A DNA stretch of 64,000 nucleotides from Pichia kudriavzevii (taxonomy: Eukaryota; Ascomycota; Pichiomycetes; Pichiales; Pichiaceae), in assembly GCF_003054445.1 (NCBI RefSeq), contig NC_042506.1:131501-195500 (forward strand). Direction: 5' to 3'. Positions within the stretch are counted from its first letter, which is position 1; the number at the start of each line of letters is the position of its first letter. This document shows positions 38,528 through 47,510 of the stretch, in pieces. Below the pieces are notes generated by a model, which was given only the letters and a program-made list of their open reading frames with translations, did no database searches and had not been told where the DNA came from. A program made the position numbers and the translations under genes.

Positions 38528-38534
38528 TGAAACA
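38528..38534 (+). promoter_or_regulatory. Pheromone-response element 3
   Basis: A third perfect TGAAACA, 173 bp before the start codon and 60 bp from the second. Confidence 0.6.
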
Positions 38535-38706
38535 ACCAACTTCTTCGAAAACTTTCCTTACTCAAATAGGCTCATCTAAATTTTCGGATAGTTATTTAAA
38601 CTACAACTATTCCTGATACAAATTAGTTTTGATTTCAATAACAACAGATGTTTTTATTTGTGCATCAAAAAACTAAGTCTTTATATTATACAAAAGAAAA
38701 AAAAAA

Positions 38707-39360
38707 ATGAAATTCACCACAGTTGGTTTATTATCCATTCTCATAGCATCTACAACTTTTGCTGCTCCAGTTTCTCAAGCTGACGCTACAGCTGATGCTG
38801 TTGCAGACGCCGAGGCGTGGAGATGGCACAAGTGGTTTAGAAACCAAGCAATTTACAAGAGAGAAGCAGATGCTTCTGCGGTTGCCGAAGCTGAGGCGGA
38901 TGCTAATGCAGAGGCTTGGAGATGGCACAAGTGGTTCAGAAACCAAGCAATTTACAAAAGAGATGCGGATGCGGATTCGGATGCAGATGCATGGAGATGG
39001 CACAAGTGGTTCAGAAATCAAGCTATCTACAGGAGAGAAGATGAACCAGAACAAGCAGAAGGCGACTTAGAAGAGGAAGAATATGATGGCAAAGAACCAA
39101 TCGGATTTGCTTACGCTTTTGCAGATGATGACAAAAACTCCGAACCCGTTGCTTTTTTTCCAATGTTTGCTTCCGATTTTGAAGAGCAACCAACTAATGG
39201 TACCAACGTTGCAAAGAGGGATGCCGATGCTGATGCGGAAGCATGGAGATGGCACAAGTGGTTTAGAAACCAAGCTATCTACAAGAGAGATGCGGAAGCA
39301 GATGCAAATCCAGATGCATGGAGATGGCACAAGTGGTTCAGAAATCAAGCGATCTATTAA
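38707..39360 (+). CDS. Alpha-type mating pheromone precursor, five copies
   Basis: The 217-residue precursor starts with a signal peptide (MKFTTVGLLSILIASTTFA). It holds five identical 13-mers, WRWHKWFRNQAIY, at residues 38-50, 71-83, 96-108, 180-192 and 205-217. Copies end in KR or RR (Kex2 sites) or, for the last, in the stop codon. Each copy is preceded by X-Ala or X-Pro dipeptides (DADAEA, ANAEA, NPDA), the substrate of Ste13 aminopeptidase. This is the design of the S. cerevisiae alpha-factor precursor. The mature peptide shares W1, W3, Q10 and Y13 with alpha-factor WHWLQLKPGQPMY but lacks the Pro-Gly turn. An acidic segment (residues 111-168), with the only N-glycosylation sequon NGT at 164, lies between copies 3 and 4 instead of before copy 1. 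The promoter has pheromone-response elements. S. cerevisiae names it MFA1/2-like (MF alpha); no symbol is given as orthology is not provable here. Confidence 0.92.
   Translation: MKFTTVGLLSILIASTTFAAPVSQADATADAVADAEAWRWHKWFRNQAIYKREADASAVAEAEADANAEAWRWHKWFRNQAIYKRDADADSDADAWRWHKWFRNQAIYRREDEPEQAEGDLEEEEYDGKEPIGFAYAFADDDKNSEPVAFFPMFASDFEEQPTNGTNVAKRDADADAEAWRWHKWFRNQAIYKRDAEADANPDAWRWHKWFRNQAIY
38818..39357 (+). repeat. Five 39-bp pheromone-coding repeats
   Basis: The 39-bp units lie at 38818-38856, 38917-38955, 38992-39030, 39244-39282 and 39319-39357. They differ only by synonymous changes, which points to recent homogenisation or strong selection on the peptide. Confidence 0.93.
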
Positions 39361-39619
39361 GTTAACCTCTGGTTTTTCAATAAAGTATCATTTCTCTCTT
39401 AGTTTTGTTTTATTTTGAATATTTCTTTTCGTTTATATTGTCACCAAATCTTAAAAATTATTGTTATTTTGAGTAGCACAATTTCCATTTCTAGAAGATC
39501 CAATGACGTTAAAATACTGCCCGTCTAAAGATATATAGAATTATTATCGGAGAACAGAACTTAAACAAATACATAAAGATAAAAGTTAAGATCTACTTAA
39601 AACACATTCTTTATAGAAA

Positions 39620-42600
39620 TCATGCTAAGAGATGATCTAGAGACTCACCCATGAGTTCTTCCATAATTTTGGCCAATCCCTCACGAACTTCAGTTTGAAT
39701 GTCATCGTCATCGTCTTCTAACAACTCTGCAATAATAGGAACAAGTTGTGGCAATAAGCTTAACCATGATTCACCAACACGTTTGTAAATGGTAGTCAGC
39801 GCCTTAACAGACCAGTATTTTTCTCTTGCATTTGGTTCCTTATCGCCAATAACACGCATATGAGATATAATGAGTTCATTTAGCTTTTTATTATGATCAT
39901 CTGAGGATGAAGTATCTTGGGCTAATGAACATAAGGCCTTAACTAAATGCTTACCAATGCTATCTTCAATGTTATGCAGCTGGGAGGTTAGAGCCTCGGA
40001 TATTGAGTCAAATCTTGAATTAACAAGCCAATACTCAGTTTGGTCATACTTGAAGGAGGATGTCAAGGAAATCAAAATTAACCTCCGAAGAGATGAACTT
40101 GATAACTCACCACTTGCAAATCTATTAAGAAGGGAGACAGTTGAATCGAGAATATAGCTATAATAGCTTGTGATAATGGCTCTCAGGTTTTCTTGTAACT
40201 TATTGAAAAACTTGTAAAATGATTCCAACCTTTCCACTTCACCGATCTCGGTGACCACACCTTCACCATCAAAAGCCCACCTGACAATCATCGCAAGGAA
40301 CGGCCTAAAAGATTTATCATTAAGCTTCATAACATAAACAATTGCACAATTATGAATCATAGATTCAACCCTACCCACAGTGTTAGAATCAAATGCAGAA
40401 ATGGCACGGTATTCCAATGCGTTAGTTAGGAACCTAAAAAACAAAGTTGATTCCGAGACTGCAGCAGCCTTATTCATCTTTTCAATCGTATTCTCCATTG
40501 TACCAATAAATAAGCCTAAGGAAGTAGCATTCAAACCAGCCGCAAAAGCCCACAAGGAACATAAAGAAGACATGACCAGTTTTGAGTCAATATATTCGAC
40601 AACTATTTCTAAGACATTCGACCTAATGGAATCAGACACCAAATTTGCCCTAAGCAGGGTTTTCAGAATGTCTTTGATATTCGGCGTTAAAAAGTTTGGA
40701 ATTTTCTTTACCAACGTAGAGAAGAAAACAGTAATAGATATTTGAATTAACCTAGCAGACTCTTGCTTACTGTTGACACATCCCTCAAATATTTTGAATA
40801 TAGGAGGAACAATTTTGGGGAACAAACCGATCATTTTCACACCAACAATGACAATAATACTTGTAATGCAGTTGATAGAAGAAATAGTGAGCTCGGGAGA
40901 GTTTTTGTTAGCCAATCCACACTCACCAGAAATGACACCCAAAAATTTGACCAGATTTGCAGACGCAATGCTGTTACCAAAACGATGTACTAAAGCTGCC
41001 ATAGTATCCAACGAGGCTTGAGAGAGTTCAATATCAGCAGAGGAAGAGATTTTTTCTTGTAATGTCGGCATTAATAATGCAATACCTTCATGTGCATAAG
41101 CATTTTCAGTATGTTCAAGATTGAATTTAGCTGCAGTTAAACTGATAAGGCTCTTCATAGTTTCCACAGATGTACTAGGAGCATTTAGGATATCATTGAC
41201 AGATTTCGAGTAATATTGAATTGGCAGTAATCCTAAAACATCGCCCAATAGCTTATGAAATTTCTTCAGAATTTCTGCATCTTCGTGACGCTTGGTTGAT
41301 GTTTCAATAACATCTAATAAATACGTGATCAAACTGGAGAAACTATTTAACAAGATGTCTGTATTCTTATCTTCCAAAATTAGTGAAGCAACCTTGAGTC
41401 TTAACTTAGGAATATCGCTACCACTTTTGGCATCAGTGAGGGCATGTCTAATAAATGACACGAGCCCTTTCCTCCAATTGTAAAGTTCACTCTTTGTCAT
41501 TGTTACAATGGATGGACCGAAAATAACCCTGGATGATAGCTCCTTAAACTCTTGTGAGTCCTTCTCAACAGGAACTTCAGGGATATGTTTCCATAGATCC
41601 AAAAACTTGATGGCTGCATCCAACTCTTCATTTGCAGAGAAGGCTTGTAAAAATACAGTGGCAAAATCAACCAACGCTGAACAATCGCCCATCCTATGTT
41701 TCATATAAGCATTGACGTATTGCTGACCACATAAGAACAAAATTAAATGAATCGATAGATCACCACCTAAAGTTCGAGCTAGAGTTGTGAATAATCTAAC
41801 TCTTCTATGTCTTGGAACATGTAAAAACGCACTAACAAAAGAAGCAAGCAAAAACTCAATCTCATCGATCTTGCCATATTGGGCTGCGTTAGCTAAAGCT
41901 GGTACAACGCAAATGATCGTTTGCTCAACAACATGACCAGAGAACTCATCATCTTGTCTAATAGTGTGTGCACCCATAAATGTGAAGATAGGCATGACAG
42001 AATGTAAAACTAATTCTGGAGATAGTGAAGCGAGTGCTGCAATAACTAGCAATAATTTATTTTGAACCTGCGGTGAATCTGATGCTCTAATCGCTGAGAC
42101 AATCACATCAGCTCTAATTGCAGATGGGTTCTTGACAACAACATTCATGTCTTTTAGTCTTTCAATAATATTTTTCAAACATGAAGCTATAGTTTCTTGT
42201 GTATATAAAATTGGTAGTTTTCCGTCCTTACCAAGTGTTTCAAGGTCATCTAAAATGGTAAAAATTAAATTCAACAATTCAAAGGATGGATCAAAATATG
42301 GTTTCTTGGATGAAACGTCCAAAATTTCAAGAAGCATGGTGACCTTCTTTAAGTGAGTACTAGCAATATTAGAAACTTCATCGTCTTTCATTGCCTGTCT
42401 TGTTGACTGAGATGATCTTCTTCTTCTCTTTGGTAAATTTGCTGGTTGACTTGATGGTTCGTTGGTATTTAAAGTACAACTTTTCAATAACTCGATAAAA
42501 ACGACATTTTTGATTTCAACAGATTCTAAGATCTCAACAGGATCATAATTAACAATATTATCGGTGAGGTATTCTTCAAGTATGTCATTGATAATTTTAA

Positions 42601-44941
42601 TTTGGAAATCAAACTTTAAAGTCGGTAAAATTTCGATGAGTTGATCCTTTGCCAAGTTTGACAGCTGTTCATATGGAGATGCTAATGCAGACTCCAAAAA
42701 TTTGATAGCAAATTCATTTTTTTCCTTGGGAATGACCAATTTGAGTAAAGTTCTTTCGAAAATGATAGAATCACATTGTGTTTGTTCGCACCTCTTAATC
42801 CACTTGTCTCTAGACTGAACGTATAATTGGAGGACATCTTCAAACAATGTAGATGGAGATGCTGCAAACTTCAGGTTTTCAGCTGATTTGATTGTGATGT
42901 TGATCAAGTTAAGCTTTATTGCTGGAATTTTCACAGATAATGCATGTGTTGTAAATAATGCAAGATAGATCTTACCTAGCTTTTTGTTTTGAAGAAGAGT
43001 TTCCAAACAAGAAAACAATGCAGTATCATCAACAATAAAGTTAGGTGAGCTTTCGTCTAAAGACTCTAATAAAGGCTTGGAATCCTTCGGAGAAACAACT
43101 GCAAAATCTTGAGATTCACTCCCATATAACACATCTGCTAGTAATATTTTTTTGGCTGAACTTCTAGAACAAGAAGACTCTAAAGCTTTGATTAAAATAA
43201 CAGCTGACTGTCTAATTTGTTGAATTGGATCTATCAACAGCGTTATAGAAACAGGGATGATGGTGCCAGCAAAAACATCAGAGTCCAAACTTTCAACAAT
43301 CTGGACCAATTTTACAATGGACAAAAGCCTTGACTTTATCGGGCAACGGGATGTTGCTAATCTCAAGAGGAAGGAAACAGCCGATTCTTTATCCGGAAAA
43401 CAAGTATCCAAAAATGATGCCGTAGAATTATTTAGTATACTTTTCACAAATAAATTCTCAAGGAGATTATACTTGTCTGTAATTTGACTATTCTCATCGT
43501 CAGCCAAGAATGATCTAATTGAAGACTTGTTTGCTTCATAAATTTCAAGTAGGTTCTCGTCGACATCATTTTCAGAGTCCTTAATATCAACCACCTCATC
43601 ATCCGATGGAACTGTTTGCAGTGAATCAACTAAAGTTGATTGGACCATCATTTCTAGATCAGATACCTTGATGTTGAATTTCTCCAAATTTTCTAGAAAT
43701 AGTTCTTGATTTTCCGTGATTAAATATTTCAGCAAGTCAATGTAGTAGTTGTTTGTAGAAGCCGAGTTATTCATAATTGAATTTAATAAATCAGCAGTGA
43801 CTACAGAAAGTTGATGTTTGCTAAAAGTTATATCCAATTTTTTAAGATTTTTAGTTTCGGAAACACCAATATTACCATTATTAGTGATCAGTGACCTCAA
43901 ATAAACACAAACAAATTTTTCGTTGTTTGGAATTTTTTTCAAGGTTTCCATATCCTCTAGCATATTGGATGGTAATAGCTGCAAGATTTTTCCAGGTAAT
44001 GGGTCCAAACCTTGCTCTTGAATAGATTGAAGAAGCTTAATGACACAACTCAAAGCATTTTTTTTGGTTTCTTGGGTACTAGATAACAAAACAGTCTCAA
44101 TGGATGCCAATACAATTGACCTAGTTAAAGGAACTGCAGCTGAAATGACAATCAAGATGGTATAAGCAGCGGTTTTACAATCATCGTTTTTAGAAGATAA
44201 TAGAGAAGAAACCGTTTCCAATGCATACGGAATAAGAGAATTTAGTTTGTCCGATGTTGAGGATGATAATGCTGCAATACTTGAGATCGTCATTGAGACA
44301 TAAAACACCAACTGCTTGGTGAAGTTGCTTTTATGATGTAGTTCATCTTGTAAAAACTTCGAGTATAAATTGAAGAAATCAACATCAGTGAATACCTTGA
44401 TCATGGAGTTCATAGACGGATTGGAATTGCTTTTTTTAAAATTAACAGCCCAAGTGAATAACTTTGGCAAGTCATTGACGACATACAGAATTCTTGGGAA
44501 AACTGGTTGATCAAAGTAAGGTAAGGTAGTCAATAGCAGATGTTCCGCATTGTAGATATTCATTTGAAACCTTCTCAAAGGCCATTCTGCTGCTCTGATT
44601 GCAACAGCTAAATGCCAATAAGGAGCAAGTAAGGAAAGAAAAGCATTGATTGTTTTAGTTAAGTTTTCATTTTCTTCTTGGCTTTGGACGTGCCGGTCAA
44701 TTTGGATGGAAGTCAAGCTAAAGATGGAGTTCTTGAATTTACCAAACCGACGATCTATTGATTCTAATCTCTCCAGTGCGTCTAGGGCATCATAGTAAAT
44801 TGTCTCATAATCTTGTGTTGCTGCAATAGTTGGATCATTGAGAAACGAGACACCATGAATCTTTGTTCTCCGTTTTCTATCTAAGGCAACAGCCTTTGTA
44901 CGCTGTGCAATACCTGCCAACTGCTGAGATAAAGACGTCAT
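39620..44941 (-). CDS. UTP10: U3 snoRNP/t-UTP subunit Utp10
   Basis: The 1773-residue protein matches Utp10 (human HEATR1) in length (1769 residues in S. cerevisiae) and ends. The start has MTSLSQQLAGIAQRTKAVAL and KIHGVSFLNDPTIAATQDYE. The C-terminus has ISHMRVIGDKEPNAREKYW, LTTIYKRVGESWLSLLPQL and VPIIAELLEDDDDDIQTEV, typical of the family. The body is made of HEAT-like helical repeats. Utp10 joins the t-UTP subcomplex of the small-subunit processome, which links rDNA transcription with 18S rRNA processing in the nucleolus. The promoter carries an RRPE-like AAAATTTTTT element, as in other ribosome biogenesis genes. Confidence 0.96.
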   Translation of the reverse strand: MTSLSQQLAGIAQRTKAVALDRKRRTKIHGVSFLNDPTIAATQDYETIYYDALDALERLESIDRRFGKFKNSIFSLTSIQIDRHVQSQEENENLTKTINAFLSLLAPYWHLAVAIRAAEWPLRRFQMNIYNAEHLLLTTLPYFDQPVFPRILYVVNDLPKLFTWAVNFKKSNSNPSMNSMIKVFTDVDFFNLYSKFLQDELHHKSNFTKQLVFYVSMTISSIAALSSSTSDKLNSLIPYALETVSSLLSSKNDDCKTAAYTILIVISAAVPLTRSIVLASIETVLLSSTQETKKNALSCVIKLLQSIQEQGLDPLPGKILQLLPSNMLEDMETLKKIPNNEKFVCVYLRSLITNNGNIGVSETKNLKKLDITFSKHQLSVVTADLLNSIMNNSASTNNYYIDLLKYLITENQELFLENLEKFNIKVSDLEMMVQSTLVDSLQTVPSDDEVVDIKDSENDVDENLLEIYEANKSSIRSFLADDENSQITDKYNLLENLFVKSILNNSTASFLDTCFPDKESAVSFLLRLATSRCPIKSRLLSIVKLVQIVESLDSDVFAGTIIPVSITLLIDPIQQIRQSAVILIKALESSCSRSSAKKILLADVLYGSESQDFAVVSPKDSKPLLESLDESSPNFIVDDTALFSCLETLLQNKKLGKIYLALFTTHALSVKIPAIKLNLINITIKSAENLKFAASPSTLFEDVLQLYVQSRDKWIKRCEQTQCDSIIFERTLLKLVIPKEKNEFAIKFLESALASPYEQLSNLAKDQLIEILPTLKFDFQIKIINDILEEYLTDNIVNYDPVEILESVEIKNVVFIELLKSCTLNTNEPSSQPANLPKRRRRSSQSTRQAMKDDEVSNIASTHLKKVTMLLEILDVSSKKPYFDPSFELLNLIFTILDDLETLGKDGKLPILYTQETIASCLKNIIERLKDMNVVVKNPSAIRADVIVSAIRASDSPQVQNKLLLVIAALASLSPELVLHSVMPIFTFMGAHTIRQDDEFSGHVVEQTIICVVPALANAAQYGKIDEIEFLLASFVSAFLHVPRHRRVRLFTTLARTLGGDLSIHLILFLCGQQYVNAYMKHRMGDCSALVDFATVFLQAFSANEELDAAIKFLDLWKHIPEVPVEKDSQEFKELSSRVIFGPSIVTMTKSELYNWRKGLVSFIRHALTDAKSGSDIPKLRLKVASLILEDKNTDILLNSFSSLITYLLDVIETSTKRHEDAEILKKFHKLLGDVLGLLPIQYYSKSVNDILNAPSTSVETMKSLISLTAAKFNLEHTENAYAHEGIALLMPTLQEKISSSADIELSQASLDTMAALVHRFGNSIASANLVKFLGVISGECGLANKNSPELTISSINCITSIIVIVGVKMIGLFPKIVPPIFKIFEGCVNSKQESARLIQISITVFFSTLVKKIPNFLTPNIKDILKTLLRANLVSDSIRSNVLEIVVEYIDSKLVMSSLCSLWAFAAGLNATSLGLFIGTMENTIEKMNKAAAVSESTLFFRFLTNALEYRAISAFDSNTVGRVESMIHNCAIVYVMKLNDKSFRPFLAMIVRWAFDGEGVVTEIGEVERLESFYKFFNKLQENLRAIITSYYSYILDSTVSLLNRFASGELSSSSLRRLILISLTSSFKYDQTEYWLVNSRFDSISEALTSQLHNIEDSIGKHLVKALCSLAQDTSSSDDHNKKLNELIISHMRVIGDKEPNAREKYWSVKALTTIYKRVGESWLSLLPQLVPIIAELLEDDDDDIQTEVREGLAKIMEELMGESLDHLLA

Positions 44942-45019
44942 TGTAACAGCAGTAGAGATGTTACTCTTTGCTTCAGTTTTATAATCTATCGATTGACTAG
45001 ATATACTTTATTGTTGAAG

Positions 45020-45029
45020 AAAATTTTTT
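45020..45029. promoter_or_regulatory. RRPE-like element of UTP10
   Basis: AAAATTTTTT lies about 80 bp upstream of the UTP10 start and matches the core of the rRNA-processing element bound by Stb3. A T14 tract follows at 45076-45089. No PAC motif was seen nearby. Confidence 0.45.
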
Positions 45030-45238
45030 AAATGCTAATTTTTTCATAGAGAAAAAAAAAAGTTTTTTTTACGAATTTTTTTTTTTTTTGCGTTTTAGCC
45101 TACAGTGTGTCTTGAAAACTGTCTTTAGCCTGGACTGATATAAAAATCTTACATAGGGGATGTGATGATTGGTTGGACATCTATGGTATATTAACTGTTC
45201 ATACACCAATGTTCCTGTCATCAATAGTACGGTTCTGA

Positions 45239-45955
45239 TTACTGGACTCTTTTAAACTCCATTATGCCTACGCATGGTTTAAGATCAGGAGATTTTTCGG
45301 GGATGCTGGAAGTGACTATAATATCAGGTTCGTTGCGACTGGTGCTTAAAATGTTGATGAATTTTCTCATCATTTCCACCTGCCTATCACCAGCCCCCTG
45401 GTTCCGCATATCGTTAAAGTCTTTCCATGGATCTTGACGGTCAAGCTCTTCAATACCAGTCTTGGCAAGCTTTACAAAATCGATTCGGTATTCCCCAGTT
45501 TCGTTTAGTTTATAAATGCAGATTTTGTGAAGTCGTCTATCTTTATCTAGATCCAAGGGTGATATGCTATTAGGATCAATATCTTCTTCGAGAAGGAAGT
45601 CGTGTTTGGAATTGTAGTAAATTGTAGCGTCCTTCAGTTCCAAGGCGCTCAGACTGTATATTGTCCCCACACCAAAATAGGGGGTATCTCTTATATGAAG
45701 GAGAATGGTGGTGAATCCAGATGGAGTGCAACCGATACTGATAGAGCAATCATTGGCATACTTGAAAGTCTTCTGTGTTGGTATAATTGGCGCATTGACA
45801 GTAGGAGGAGGCTGTATATTAATGTAACCTTGGTCGATATTGTTGATCTCTTGAAACACTGGGTTGAGATCTACTATTGACCCCAACTGTGTATTATGTT
45901 CATTTTGATATTGTTGCTGATGCTGCTGGAAATTCTGGTACGCCTGATCACCCAT
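45239..45955 (-). CDS. Protein of unknown function, Gln/Asn-rich N-terminus
   Basis: The 238-residue product is not recognised. The first 60 residues are rich in Gln and Asn. A folded-looking domain follows at about 65-190, with FKYANDCSISIGCTPSGFTT, DTPYFGVGTIYSLSALELKD and RRLHKICIYKLNETGEYRID suggesting beta strands. The remainder contains a helix (RQVEMMRKFINILS) and ends MEFKRVQ. There is no signal peptide or membrane helix, so it is probably soluble and nuclear or cytoplasmic. It stands beside the 350-residue unknown gene in the same direction. An orthologue may exist in other yeasts, but I cannot name it. It is real coding sequence by its length and balanced amino acid content. Confidence 0.75.
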   Translation of the reverse strand: MGDQAYQNFQQHQQQYQNEHNTQLGSIVDLNPVFQEINNIDQGYINIQPPPTVNAPIIPTQKTFKYANDCSISIGCTPSGFTTILLHIRDTPYFGVGTIYSLSALELKDATIYYNSKHDFLLEEDIDPNSISPLDLDKDRRLHKICIYKLNETGEYRIDFVKLAKTGIEELDRQDPWKDFNDMRNQGAGDRQVEMMRKFINILSTSRNEPDIIVTSSIPEKSPDLKPCVGIMEFKRVQ

Positions 45956-46110
45956 GGCTTCTTGTTACTTACAGCTAATATTAACTGGTGTGAGAACAAC
46001 ACGCTGTTAGAGAATAGGTAATTTCTAGTTTGATGGGTTATTTCCGAGCATAGAAAATTGTTACACATATGCACATTGGCGCTGTACTTTACATAAAAAT
46101 TCTAAAGAGA

Positions 46111-47163
46111 TCACCCCCACATGCTCTGAAGTGTAGCAACAATATCTACCTCCGGGACAGCTGTTTGAGGCTGTCTCTTGCATTTCACTCGCTGCATGCT
46201 TTCCATCATCGGATGGTGTCCAAACAAGGCAAGAGATCGAAGGTTACTAGAGGCCTTCTCGTGTTGTACACGTTGTTTCAAGGAGAAGTGCTGAGATTTG
46301 AATGGCTTAGATGTTCTTTTACTTGTTTCTTTTGAAAAATCATTGTTGCTTTTAATATTATCATTGTAATTACTAGGATTCATCCACGCGGAACCTATTT
46401 CTTCTTCATTGTCTGAAGCGTCGTTTAGGGTAACATTCAGTGACCCATTCTCCCTATGGATATTATAGTAGTGTTTTTTAAACTGAGAGCTGCAGTTAAT
46501 TTCATTTATGATGGCTGTAGAGTTATCAATATGCGTGCTGTCTATGTTGTTACTGGCACATATTTCTGTGGAGCTACTTATTAACAAATTAGTATCATTG
46601 CTGCTTGCAGGTGATATTGTTTCCATCACAAATGGGTTTGGCATTCTCAAGTCTACATCTGACTTACCAAGTTTAAGATCAAATTGGATTTGTCTGCTTT
46701 CTTGAGTACTTACACTCCTTGCGTATGTGAACTTACTTTCCGAAGCAGGAACATTCTTTGCCCTACGATCATTGCCGTAATCAAAATATCTATCCATATA
46801 TCTTGGCTCTCCGCCAGCCAATGGTGGGCTAGTGCTCAAAGATGAACAGAGGGAACATTCTGACGAAGGTTCAGGATGAGTGGTGCTATTAGACATAAAG
46901 TATCTTTTATACTGCGTCAGGTTGGTTGAAGAACCAGATGGCACTCTCAGCCTTTCAAAGGGTAATAAATTTGAAGTAGGGCGAAGAATGCTAGACCGCT
47001 TCAGCCCCAAGTCTCTAATAAGGATCTTTGGATCTTCTGAAGTGTCTATTCTAGCAATATTTTTTTGGAGCTTGAAGCGATTCGGTACCTGATGGAGTCG
47101 GCCTCGTTCTGTTTGTTGGTCTAAAGCTTGACCTCTCCTGTGTTCAGCGTGGCTAACAGTCAT
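46111..47163 (-). CDS. Protein of unknown function, Ser/Asn-rich
   Basis: The 350-residue protein is largely low-complexity (Ser, Asn, Thr, Arg) and is not recognised. The N-terminal 100 residues are basic with ILIRDLGLKRSSILRPTSNL. A short cysteine cluster ECSLCSSLSTSPP sits near 110. The end is better ordered, with SLKQRVQHEKASSNLRSLAL and VPEVDIVATLQSMWG. The pattern suggests an intrinsically disordered regulator with short linear motifs. There is no membrane segment. Its stop is about 150 bp from the start of the neighbouring 238-residue gene, in the same direction. Confidence 0.65.
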   Translation of the reverse strand: MTVSHAEHRRGQALDQQTERGRLHQVPNRFKLQKNIARIDTSEDPKILIRDLGLKRSSILRPTSNLLPFERLRVPSGSSTNLTQYKRYFMSNSTTHPEPSSECSLCSSLSTSPPLAGGEPRYMDRYFDYGNDRRAKNVPASESKFTYARSVSTQESRQIQFDLKLGKSDVDLRMPNPFVMETISPASSNDTNLLISSSTEICASNNIDSTHIDNSTAIINEINCSSQFKKHYYNIHRENGSLNVTLNDASDNEEEIGSAWMNPSNYNDNIKSNNDFSKETSKRTSKPFKSQHFSLKQRVQHEKASSNLRSLALFGHHPMMESMQRVKCKRQPQTAVPEVDIVATLQSMWG

Positions 47164-47510
47164 TTGAGTAATATCACAACAATTACTGAAAACTCTTTAC
47201 CAATAGCTTTCTTTTCTGTTTGTGGCTACAATATAAGAAATATACGTACAAACTAGAAAAATATACACAATTCAGGAACCAGATATCCGGCTATCTGACC
47301 AGCAGCTTTTAACGGAGACGCGCGTTTTGATTGGACGATAAGATCAAAATTAAGATAAAGCCAAAGTAGAGTACCTCGAAACAAGATGAAATGTAACCAA
47401 AAGATTAAGTTGTTTCACTATTCTATACGAGACTATAGATCAAGGAGGAAGAAGAAAAAAATAAATATAAAATCATATCACAACTGACTACCAGCGCCAT
47501 CCTTCCTACA
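47164..47510. other. Intergenic between unknown gene and permease
   Basis: About 350 bp containing the 3' end of the permease gene and the upstream region of the 350-residue gene. Nothing else was recognised. Confidence 0.5.

Larger units (their letters stand above)
37644..38706. promoter_or_regulatory. Long promoter region of the pheromone gene
   Basis: About 1.06 kb lie between the divergent TEP1 and pheromone genes. No gene was seen. The half nearest the pheromone gene contains an Mcm1-type palindrome and three pheromone-response elements, listed separately. A second possible, poorer Mcm1-like match (TTTCCTTACTCAAATAGG) lies near 38553. Confidence 0.65.

Noticed and set aside
38818-39357. 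Spaced repeats that could suggest a CRISPR-like array
   Set aside because: The units are in frame, encode identical peptides and the spacers code processing sites; this is a pheromone precursor in a eukaryote.
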